Shown here piece after piece: positions 1-3,965 of a DNA stretch of 5,564 nt. The DNA is from Candidatus Kaiserbacteria bacterium. GTDB taxonomy: Bacteria; Patescibacteriota; Minisyncoccia; Phycocordibacterales; UBA2100. The stretch spans positions 1-5,564 of the forward strand of contig JANLIP010000111.1 of NCBI GenBank assembly GCA_024654165.1, read 5' to 3'. Made by a program: the position numbers and the translations under genes. A model generated the notes under the pieces. That model had not been told where the DNA came from and did no database searches. It worked only from the letters and a program-made list of their open reading frames with translations. Each line of letters starts with the position of its first letter. Position 1 is the stretch's first letter.

Positions 1-2
1 GG

Positions 3-20
3 TCACACCATCTGGTGTGA
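3..20. repeat. 8-bp inverted repeat at the window edge
   Basis: TCACACCA at 3-10 and TGGTGTGA at 13-20 are perfect reverse complements around a 2-nt centre; as RNA this would be a 7-bp stem with a 4-nt loop. It lies 36 nt beyond the stop codon of the superoxide dismutase gene, which is read leftwards, so it could be that gene's terminator hairpin. The T-tract that would prove this would lie outside the window. It could equally belong to the gene to the left or be a regulator site. Confidence 0.45.
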
Positions 21-55
21 ACAGACGGTATCAGTGTGGGTTTGTATTGTCAAAA

Positions 56-649
56 CTATTGCACCGATGCTTTTACAAATCTCTTTTCCATCACGTCCCA
101 ATTCAGATTTTTGAAGAATGCGTCAATGTATTTTCCTTTGCCCCCTGCGCCGTAATCAAGAATGAATGCGTGTTCCCACACATCAAGCGCGAGGATTATC
201 GGGAGCGTAACAAAATGCCCCTGATGCTGTTCTCCGGCAAAACCCGCCTGGAATTGTTTCCCGACAGTGTCGTAGTAGAGAATCGCCCAGCCGGGCCCTC
301 GCATACTGCCTATCGCTTTGAAATACTCGATAAAGTGTCCGTGATATTCCTTCTCAAATATTTGAGCGAGAGGGCTACCCGTGGTGAGCTCCGCTGAACC
401 GCCTTCAAATTGTTCAAAGTAGTGTTCATGCAGGCGCATGCCGTCAAATTCAAATGACTTTCGTCGGATAAGTTCGGAAAGCGCGTGTGCATTTTTTTCT
501 GTATCTCCGGCGTACTCAACGAGTTTTGCAGAAATTGCGTTGAAATTCTTCACGTAGCCCTCGTAGAGCCCAATGTGCTGTTTTACAGATTCGTCGGAGA
601 TGCCCTCCATGGAGGGAAGATTAAATTTTTTCGCTTCGTAGGTGTACAT
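56..649 (-). CDS. Iron/manganese-family superoxide dismutase
   Basis: A 197-residue protein converting superoxide to hydrogen peroxide and oxygen, predicted cytoplasmic as no signal peptide is visible. The four metal ligands of the family can be placed: His25 (in QHIGLYEGYV), His74 (in RLHEHYF), and Asp156 and His160 in the signature DVWEHAF. GPGW at 118-121 matches the usual GSGW. The helical hairpin around the first ligand is one residue shorter between His25 and the conserved Tyr than in E. coli SodB, and the N-terminus is divergent. His142-Gln143 aligns with the His-Gln of mycobacterial-type Fe enzymes rather than the Gln of MnSOD, suggesting iron or cambialistic use (inference). The ATG at 649 was chosen because the family similarity begins soon after it. 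No Shine-Dalgarno is visible: the upstream bases are CCCTACCCCAT. It is transcribed alone, away from the metallo-hydrolase gene, and ends in TAG. Confidence 0.9.
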   Translation of the reverse strand: MYTYEAKKFNLPSMEGISDESVKQHIGLYEGYVKNFNAISAKLVEYAGDTEKNAHALSELIRRKSFEFDGMRLHEHYFEQFEGGSAELTTGSPLAQIFEKEYHGHFIEYFKAIGSMRGPGWAILYYDTVGKQFQAGFAGEQHQGHFVTLPIILALDVWEHAFILDYGAGGKGKYIDAFFKNLNWDVMEKRFVKASVQ

Positions 650-661
650 ATGGGGTAGGGA

Positions 662-683
662 TTAGGCAATAGGTTTTAGGCAT
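662..683. repeat. Short direct repeats in the dismutase leader
   Basis: TTAGGCA occurs at 662-668 and again at 677-683, with related TAGG units at 656-659 and 671-674. The array lies between the predicted transcription start of the dismutase and its ATG, so on the mRNA it reads as repeated TGCCTAA units. Similar TAG-containing short repeats occur at 1876-1892 and 3963-3986 in this window. Function unknown. Confidence 0.5.
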
Positions 684-707
684 TAGTAAAGAGGCACGAA
701 CACACGG

Positions 708-716
708 ATTGTAGCA
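708..716 (-). promoter_or_regulatory. Extended -10 promoter for superoxide dismutase
   Basis: Read on the minus strand, 716-708 is TGCTACAAT: a TG extension plus TACAAT, one mismatch from TATAAT. The -35 position 17 bp upstream (736-731, ATTTAA) is poor, which is common for extended -10 promoters. The predicted start near 701 gives a leader of about 50 nt with no Shine-Dalgarno site. Confidence 0.5.
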
Positions 717-719
717 TCA

Positions 720-729
720 CTTCATGAAG
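720..729. promoter_or_regulatory. 10-bp palindrome in the dismutase promoter spacer
   Basis: CTTCATGAAG is a perfect palindrome placed between the predicted -10 and -35 positions of the dismutase promoter. A dimeric regulator bound there would block polymerase, so it is a candidate operator. Ten base pairs is short enough that chance is not excluded. Confidence 0.25.
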
Positions 730-771
730 ATTAAATGATTCCATAATCCAACCACCATTTCACATAGAACC

Positions 772-813
772 CCCTGTACCAAACCTATGCGGCCGCATAG
801 GTTTGGTACAGGG
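772..813. repeat. 42-bp perfect palindrome
   Basis: The 21 bases at 772-792 (beginning CCCTGTACCAAACC) are exactly the reverse complement of 793-813 (ending GGTTTGGTACAGGG). The axis lies between 792 and 793, inside GCGGCCGC. There is no spacer; as RNA or extruded DNA it would give a stem of about 19 bp with a 4-nt loop. The symmetry stops abruptly at both ends. It sits between two divergent genes, upstream of the dismutase promoter and 56 bp before the metallo-hydrolase ATG, so no known transcript ends there. Neither side carries a T-tract (AAAATTG on the right), so it is not a canonical terminator. Candidates are an operator, a REP-like or recombination sequence, or an assembly fold-back; the short length makes the last less likely. 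Confidence 0.9.
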
Positions 814-836
814 AAAATTGCAACCTTTTTGCATTT

Positions 837-863
837 TGAGATTTGGTGCTTGCACCGTACATT
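837..863 (+). promoter_or_regulatory. Candidate leaderless promoter of the metallo-hydrolase
   Basis: TTGAGA (837-842, one mismatch from TTGACA) and TACATT (858-863) are separated by 15 bp, slightly short. Six bases separate TACATT from the ATG at 870, so transcription would begin at the start codon itself. This agrees with the lack of a usable Shine-Dalgarno site (GAG at 865-867 is too close). Confidence 0.35.
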
Positions 864-869
864 TGAGAA

Positions 870-1742
870 ATGCGCCGGAGTGCGAAGATTACTGGGTACG
901 CGCTCCTCGCGCTCCTTGTTCTCACCGCATGCATTTGGTACGCAGTTATTCAGGAATCTAGAAATGGTCTGCTCACGGTTTCATTTCTCAACATCGGCCA
1001 GGGGGACTCCATATTTATAGATGCGCCATCCGGCAGGCAAGTGCTCATAGATGGGGGCCCAAGCGGAGCTGTTTTGCGCGAGCTTTCTAAGGTGATGCCG
1101 TGGTACGACCGCACGATTGACGTCGTAATTCCAACCCACCCCGATGCCGACCACATCGGCGGACTGGTGGATGTGCTACCGCGTTACAAAATCGGAACAA
1201 TAGTTCACTCCGACGCGGAAGGGGACACGGCTACGGCGAAAGCTCTGGGGGAGGAACAGGCGCGGGAAGGGGCACAGCAGGTAATTGCACGCCGAGGACA
1301 AATAATAAATCTAGGCACTTCGACAGGTTCAGGGTTAACGGCATATTTGGAAATTCTTGCGCCGGACAGAAGCGTCAAGAGGGTGGAAACAAATACCGGG
1401 TGCGTAGTCGTACGCCTCGTATACGGAAAAACATCATTCATGCTCTCGTGCGATGCGCCGAAAGAAATTGAAGATTATCTGGTGCGATTGGACGGCGCCG
1501 ATTTGCATTCCGATGTTTTGAAAGCTGGGCATCACGGCTCCAAAAATTCTTCCTCGGAACTTTTTGTCGGATTCGTTAATCCCGCATACGGAGTTTTCTC
1601 GCGCGGGTGCAAAAACAAGTACGGCCACCCTGCGCCGGAAGTCGTGGCGCTTTTTGAGCGTTTTGGAATCCCGACATCCGATACTTGCAAAGACGGCACG
1701 GTTACGTTCGTGTCGGATGGCGAAAAGGTTGTAAGAAAATAA
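870..1742 (+). CDS. ComEC-like membrane-anchored metallo-beta-lactamase-fold hydrolase
   Basis: A 290-residue protein resembling the C-terminal hydrolase domain of the DNA-uptake channel protein ComEC/Rec2, without the channel domain. Residues 1-9 are basic and 10-27 hydrophobic, so the catalytic domain is predicted outside the membrane. Family landmarks in order: LNIGQGDS 40-47, IDGG 60-63, the metal motif THPDADH 89-95 (His90, Asp92, Asp94, His95), Asp195 in LSCDA, LKAGHHGS 217-224 with His221/His222, and KYGHP 250-254. All predicted metal ligands are kept, so it is probably active, likely on phosphodiesters, but the substrate of such stand-alone forms is unknown. Oddities: Cys178, Cys194, Cys247 and Cys273 occupy positions that are usually Ser, Gly or polar. 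LTAC at 18-21 fits a lipobox, though the hydrophobic segment continues past it. Start chosen at 870 because the hydrophobic anchor follows directly. No comEA or comEC channel gene is nearby, so a competence role is unproven. Confidence 0.85.
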   Translation: MRRSAKITGYALLALLVLTACIWYAVIQESRNGLLTVSFLNIGQGDSIFIDAPSGRQVLIDGGPSGAVLRELSKVMPWYDRTIDVVIPTHPDADHIGGLVDVLPRYKIGTIVHSDAEGDTATAKALGEEQAREGAQQVIARRGQIINLGTSTGSGLTAYLEILAPDRSVKRVETNTGCVVVRLVYGKTSFMLSCDAPKEIEDYLVRLDGADLHSDVLKAGHHGSKNSSSELFVGFVNPAYGVFSRGCKNKYGHPAPEVVALFERFGIPTSDTCKDGTVTFVSDGEKVVRK

Positions 1743-1782
1743 AATGGTATTCCTTATATGCTTATCGTGTCTAGCGAGGATT

Positions 1783-1808
1783 CGAAACGACAGCTTGCTG
1801 GCATTTCG
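1783..1808. other. Imperfect inner hairpin of the 114-bp element
   Basis: Pairs run from C1783-G1808 to A1787-T1804, then G1789-C1802, then C1791-G1800 to C1794-G1797, with mismatches at 1788/1803 and 1790/1801, all in one register. The terminal loop is CTTG if the last pair is left open. Confidence 0.5.
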
Positions 1809-1820
1809 TCCGAGTGAAGA

Positions 1821-1844
1821 CGCGATATGGTATCCCATATCGCG
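1821..1844. other. Perfect 10-bp hairpin inside the 114-bp element
   Basis: CGCGATATGG (1821-1830) and CCATATCGCG (1835-1844) are exact reverse complements around the loop TATC. No T-tract follows on either strand (CGAATAAGC on the right, TCTTCACT on the minus-strand side), so it is not a standard terminator by itself. Confidence 0.75.
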
Positions 1845-1875
1845 CGAATAAGCATATAAGGAAAAGAGAAATTGA

Positions 1876-1892
1876 TTAGCTAGTTTAGCTAA
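1876..1892. repeat. Duplicated TTAGCTA overlapping the rpmB stop codon
   Basis: TTAGCTA at 1876-1882 is repeated as TTAGCTAA at 1885-1892 after a 2-nt gap; the second copy is itself a palindrome and contains the rpmB TAG stop (complement of 1889-1891). It resembles the other TAG-containing short repeats in this window. Confidence 0.5.
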
Positions 1893-2131
1893 ATGAGGCC
1901 GGACTTTTTCAAGGTCAGATGCGCGCCTCTTTTCTTCATCGTTTTAAGTCCCTTCGCAGAAACAAAAATCGTCATTCTTTTGCCTAGTTCAGGAATGAAA
2001 AGGGTCTTCTTCTGAAGGTTGACGTGGCGTCGGCGCTTGCCCGTCGGGTTGAATTTGGTCGCACGGACACGGTTAGAATACCCTCCGCCAACGAGACTAG
2101 TTTTGCCAGTTATTTCACAAGTTCTTCCCAT
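1889..2131 (-). CDS. rpmB: Large-subunit ribosomal protein bL28
   Basis: An 80-residue basic protein of the 50S subunit, close to the family's usual length. The bL28 pattern is clear: an N-terminal CEITGK at 5-10 matching CQVTGK of E. coli, the ATKF segment near 24-27, KRRRHVN at 32-38 matching the family's R/H-rich stretch, and VSAKGLKTMKKRG at 57-69 matching VSAKGMRVIDKKG. Only one cysteine (Cys5) remains, so the zinc-ribbon form of the protein is not present. The start at 2131 follows from alignment with the family's first residues. There is no Shine-Dalgarno site; a GATAAT box lies eight bases before the ATG. It is monocistronic within this window, divergent from the M50 protease gene and convergent with the metallo-hydrolase gene. 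Confidence 0.95.
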   Translation of the reverse strand: MGRTCEITGKTSLVGGGYSNRVRATKFNPTGKRRRHVNLQKKTLFIPELGKRMTIFVSAKGLKTMKKRGAHLTLKKSGLI

Positions 2132-2139
2132 ACATTTTT

Positions 2140-2145
2140 ATTATC
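2140..2145 (-). promoter_or_regulatory. -10 box of rpmB, near-leaderless
   Basis: On the minus strand, GATAAT (one mismatch from TATAAT) ends eight bases before the rpmB ATG, placing the start of transcription within about two bases of the start codon. The -35 position is weak (CAGGTA at 2168-2163). The flanking sequence is A-rich on the coding strand, as expected for a promoter. Confidence 0.45.
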
Positions 2146-2168
2146 TTTTATGTGACCTGTTATACCTG

Positions 2169-2200
2169 CCCCGTAGTGAACCGCAGGTTCTACTTCGGGG
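2169..2200. other. 13-bp hairpin between divergent rpmB and the M50 protease gene
   Basis: CCCCG (2169-2173) pairs with CGGGG (2196-2200), AGT (2175-2177) with ACT (2192-2194), and GAACC (2178-2182) with GGTTC (2186-2190), around loop GCA. There is one T-T mismatch (2174/2195) and one bulge (T2191). It is GC-rich within AT-rich flanks and lacks a T-tract on both strands. It lies upstream of both predicted divergent promoters, so it would not be in either transcript if those are correct. No tRNA cloverleaf can be built around it. Confidence 0.6.
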
Positions 2201-2272
2201 TCGCATACGCGTCCCATATGAGTCCGCGCATACTATCGTGTACAAAGCCAAAAGTCAAAAAATCCAATCTTT

Positions 2273-2281
2273 TGCTATACT
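2273..2281 (+). promoter_or_regulatory. Extended -10 promoter of the M50 protease, leaderless
   Basis: TGCTATACT is a TG-extended -10 (TATACT, one mismatch from TATAAT). Only six bases (CAACAC) separate it from the ATG at 2288, so transcription should start on the A of the start codon. No Shine-Dalgarno site exists. The -35 region (AGTCAA) is poor, as expected for an extended -10 promoter. Confidence 0.55.
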
Positions 2282-2287
2282 CAACAC

Positions 2288-2911
2288 ATGGAGTTAATTG
2301 ACGCAGTATTCTTGGTCGCCATCATAATGTTCTCGGCTGTTATCCATGAGCTCATGCACGGTGTTGCCGCAAATAAATTAGGCGACCCGACGGCACGGCT
2401 CTTGGGCCGGCTCACCTTAAATCCGATTGTGCACCTGGATGCCTTTGGCTCTGTGCTCTTGCCAATCGTGCTCGCACTCACTCATTCGCCGGTTCTTTTT
2501 GGCTGGGCAAAACCGATTCCTTATAACCCCTTCAATCTACGGCCGGGCCGGTTCAGCGAGGCGATTGTTGCGGGCGCGGGTCCGGCCTCCAATCTTGTTA
2601 TCGCGTTTTTGGGCGGAGCAGTGATACGCTCGGGCATTCTCCCTGGATACAACGAAATATTCTTTCTTATTATTGCGGTAAACATCATGCTTTGTATTTT
2701 TAATCTGATTCCAATCCCGCCACTGGACGGCTCCAAAGTGCTTTCTGCCATTTTACCTAGGGCACTTTCCATGTCATACAATCAGTGGCGCACCAAAATG
2801 GAATATAATCCCTTTATAGGCATGGGAATCGTGCTCGTGCTGATTCTTTTCTTGGGCGATGCATTTGGTAATTTAATATATGGAGTCGCTCATCTGATTG
2901 CGGGGGTGTGA
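2288..2911 (+). CDS. M50-family site-2-type intramembrane zinc metalloprotease
   Basis: A 207-residue multi-spanning membrane protein of the compact S2P/M50 group, which cuts substrates within or next to the membrane. Residues seen: the zinc motif HELMH at 20-24 (His20, Glu21, His24) in the first membrane segment; NPIVHLDAFGS at 45-55, matching the family's NPxxHxDPxG motif; GWAKPIPYNP at 72-81; AGAGPASNL at 95-103; and NLIPIPPLDGSKVL at 139-152, with Asp147 as third zinc ligand. Further hydrophobic segments lie near 57-66, 93-114, 124-145 and 177-203. There is no PDZ domain, unlike RseP, which places it with the small YwhC-like forms. The substrate is unknown. The next gene, encoding a Tat-signal protein, starts 40 nt downstream on the same strand, so co-transcription is likely. 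It ends in TGA, which supports a standard genetic code. Confidence 0.92.
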   Translation: MELIDAVFLVAIIMFSAVIHELMHGVAANKLGDPTARLLGRLTLNPIVHLDAFGSVLLPIVLALTHSPVLFGWAKPIPYNPFNLRPGRFSEAIVAGAGPASNLVIAFLGGAVIRSGILPGYNEIFFLIIAVNIMLCIFNLIPIPPLDGSKVLSAILPRALSMSYNQWRTKMEYNPFIGMGIVLVLILFLGDAFGNLIYGVAHLIAGV

Positions 2912-2942
2912 CTTCTATCCTAAACATCGCGGATCTTAAAGC

Positions 2943-2946
2943 AGGA
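2943..2946 (+). promoter_or_regulatory. Shine-Dalgarno site of the Tat-signal gene
   Basis: AGGA five bases before the ATG at 2952 fixes this start. It is the only well-spaced Shine-Dalgarno site among the eight genes here, which fits an internal gene of a transcript rather than a leaderless one. Confidence 0.6.
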
Positions 2947-2951
2947 ACTGT

Positions 2952-3482
2952 ATGAACGAGAAAATAAAACAGGGGGAGAAAGTCAACAAAAGCCGTCGGG
3001 CTTTTCTGGCGGGCTCTGCAAACGTTGGCATAAATATTGTAGGGGGGTCTTTGCTGGGTTATGGGGCGCTGAATTCCGCCGTACAAGGTTTGAATAAGAA
3101 TAATGAAAGACCAAGAATCTTGCCAATGGTTCCAACAAGAGAGGGCATGAAGAAATACAGTAAAGTGAATGCGATTACCAATAAAGATCAGCATGTCTGG
3201 ATTAGGAATGATGCCAAGAGGTTTTTGGACGAACACACAGATGTTGGTTTTGACCGGAATATTGGACTCCTTACTGTTACGGACGAAATAAATAATAGGG
3301 TATTTATGGTTGATGCTTCAGAGCTAGTCCATGTGAAAGAGGTGCGTGTTATCGGCAGTAGCAACGGAAGGGTAATTGGCGTCTACTATCTGAAAGACAA
3401 TGAGGGCAAGAGTGGCAGAAGTGTCCAGGTATTTCAGGACATAGAAGGAAAACTCGGTGTTGAGGAATATAAGTTTCCATAA
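2952..3482 (+). CDS. Unrecognised protein with a twin-arginine (Tat) signal
   Basis: A 176-residue protein I do not recognise. The N-terminus carries a textbook Tat signal: a charged n-region, then SRRAFLA at 14-20 (consensus SRRxFLK), then a weakly hydrophobic, Gly/Ala-rich stretch to about residue 45. A cleavage site is not clear (perhaps after NSA at 41-43), so it could stay anchored. The exported part, about 130 residues, is hydrophilic with alternating beta-like segments (IGLLTVTD 104-111, RVFMVDASELVHVKEVRVIG 116-135, RVIGVYYLKD 140-149, SVQVFQDIEG 157-166). It has no cysteine, so neither disulfides nor Cys-bound cofactors are expected. Eight of its twelve arginines use AGA/AGG, against two of 21 in rpsL, and its body is more AT-rich than its neighbours; this may mean low expression or acquisition by transfer. 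It follows the M50 protease gene by 40 nt. No tatA or tatC is in the window. Confidence 0.7.
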   Translation: MNEKIKQGEKVNKSRRAFLAGSANVGINIVGGSLLGYGALNSAVQGLNKNNERPRILPMVPTREGMKKYSKVNAITNKDQHVWIRNDAKRFLDEHTDVGFDRNIGLLTVTDEINNRVFMVDASELVHVKEVRVIGSSNGRVIGVYYLKDNEGKSGRSVQVFQDIEGKLGVEEYKFP

Positions 3483-3484
3483 AG

Positions 3485-3500
3485 TTGCGCTACGGCGCGA
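3485..3500. other. Small hairpin with UACG tetraloop after the Tat-signal gene
   Basis: TTGCGC (3485-3490) pairs with GCGCGA (3495-3500) including one G-U pair, closed by loop TACG. C(UACG)G belongs to the extra-stable UNCG tetraloops. It starts two bases after the stop codon. No T-tract follows (TATATAG), so termination here would be weak. It overlaps the proposed -35 of rpsL. Confidence 0.4.
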
Positions 3501-3513
3501 TATATAGTACATT
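3485..3513 (+). promoter_or_regulatory. Candidate str operon promoter
   Basis: TTGCGC (3485-3490) and TACATT (3508-3513) are spaced by 17 bp upstream of rpsL. The match is modest (TTG kept in the -35; four of six bases in the -10). The predicted start near 3520 would put the following GC hairpin at the very 5' end of the mRNA. Confidence 0.3.
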
Positions 3514-3519
3514 TCCCCT

Positions 3520-3534
3520 GCGCGCAATGCGCGC
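3520..3534 (+). other. GC hairpin directly upstream of rpsL
   Basis: GCGCGC (3520-3525) and GCGCGC (3529-3534) pair around AAT, followed by GTTTCATTTC and the rpsL ATG 11 nt later. It could be a weak intrinsic terminator for the upstream transcript, with a broken T-run, or a 5' leader structure on the str mRNA. There is no Shine-Dalgarno site between it and the ATG. Confidence 0.45.
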
Positions 3535-3545
3535 GTTTCATTTCA

Positions 3546-3965
3546 ATGTCAACAATAAATCAGCTCGCGCGCAAGGGGCGCAAACAAAAGACGTGGCGCA
3601 CAAAGACCATCGCCCTTTCCCGCGGTTTTAATACCGTGCAAAACCGTCCTAGCTACTTCCCGGCGCCTTTCAAGAGGGGAGTTTGCACGCGCGTAACTAC
3701 AAAGACCCCGCGCAAGCCGAACTCCGCCATTAGAAAAATTGCCCGCGTTCGCCTTACTAATGGCATGGAAATCACAGCTTACATTCCCGGCGAAGGCCAC
3801 ACCTTGCAGGAACACTCTGTCGTTCTTGTGCGCGGTGGCCGCGTGAAGGACATCGGCGTGCGATACACAATAGTGCGAGGCAAGCTTGATGCGACAGGGG
3901 TGGATGTGCGCCGTCGAGGCCGTTCTCGTTATGGAGCAAAGCGTCCTAAGGCAACGAAGAATTAG
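3546..3965 (+). CDS. rpsL: Small-subunit ribosomal protein uS12
   Basis: A 139-residue protein of the decoding centre of the 30S subunit. Family landmarks: INQLARKGR 4-12, KRGVCTRV 43-50, [11 protein letters not shown] 54-64, ARVRLTNG 66-73, [24 protein letters not shown] 79-102 and [10 protein letters not shown] 126-135. It carries the 13-residue N-terminal insertion (about 26-42) also seen in low-GC Gram-positive S12 and absent from E. coli. Two oddities are at functional sites. Arg56 replaces the first Lys of TPKKPNS (E. coli Lys42, mycobacterial Lys43), a change that causes streptomycin resistance in model bacteria. The loop normally KDLPGVRY reads KDIGVRY at 101-107, so one residue, the conserved proline, is missing; the codons AAG GAC ATC GGC GTG show this directly. 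Lys101 and Asp102 are kept. First gene of the str operon; no Shine-Dalgarno; ends in TAG. Confidence 0.97.
   Translation: MSTINQLARKGRKQKTWRTKTIALSRGFNTVQNRPSYFPAPFKRGVCTRVTTKTPRKPNSAIRKIARVRLTNGMEITAYIPGEGHTLQEHSVVLVRGGRVKDIGVRYTIVRGKLDATGVDVRRRGRSRYGAKRPKATKN

Larger units (their letters stand above)
1750..1863. repeat. 114-bp element with perfect 16-bp terminal inverted repeats and nested hairpins
   Basis: TTCCTTATATGCTTAT at 1750-1765 is exactly the reverse complement of 1848-1863. The 82 bases between them hold two further dyads: a 10-bp perfect hairpin at 1821-1844 (loop TATC) and an imperfect one at 1783-1808 (CGAAA/TTTCG plus CAGC/GCTG, two mismatches). Folded together this is a three-way-junction-like structure. 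It fills most of the gap between the convergent metallo-hydrolase and rpmB genes. I see no target-site duplication at its ends, no transposase, and no T-tract directly after the right arm; on the minus strand a weak run (TTTTATTTTC) lies four bases beyond the left arm. It may be a miniature mobile element, a structured RNA, or an elaborate bidirectional terminator; I cannot decide. Confidence 0.75.

Noticed and set aside
17..397. 126-codon open frame on the plus strand
   Set aside because: Lies antisense within the superoxide dismutase gene, which has clear metal ligands; no supporting features of its own.
772..813. Rho-independent terminator at the 42-bp palindrome
   Set aside because: No T-tract follows on either strand, and the flanking genes diverge from it, so no known transcript would end there.
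1773..1795. T-arm-like ATTCGAAAC (plus) and TTTCGAATCC (minus) within the 114-bp element, hinting at a tRNA
   Set aside because: The bases that would form the T-stem do not pair, and no acceptor, anticodon or D arm can be built around it on either strand.
1434..1838. 134-codon open frame on the minus strand
   Set aside because: It overlaps the metallo-hydrolase gene antisense for most of its length and runs through the hairpins of the 114-bp element; no family pattern is visible.
1750..1863. Integron attC site
   Set aside because: The length and fold are compatible, but no GTTRRRY / RYYYAAC core sites are present and no integrase or cassette gene is near.
2019..2297. 92-codon open frame on the plus strand
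   Set aside because: Its first part is antisense to rpmB and its last part covers the protease promoter and start; it has no ribosome site and no recognisable domain.
2909..2911. TGA possibly read as glycine (alternative code)
   Set aside because: The M50 protein has full family length at this TGA, a new gene with its own Shine-Dalgarno site follows, and no other gene in the window has an internal TGA.
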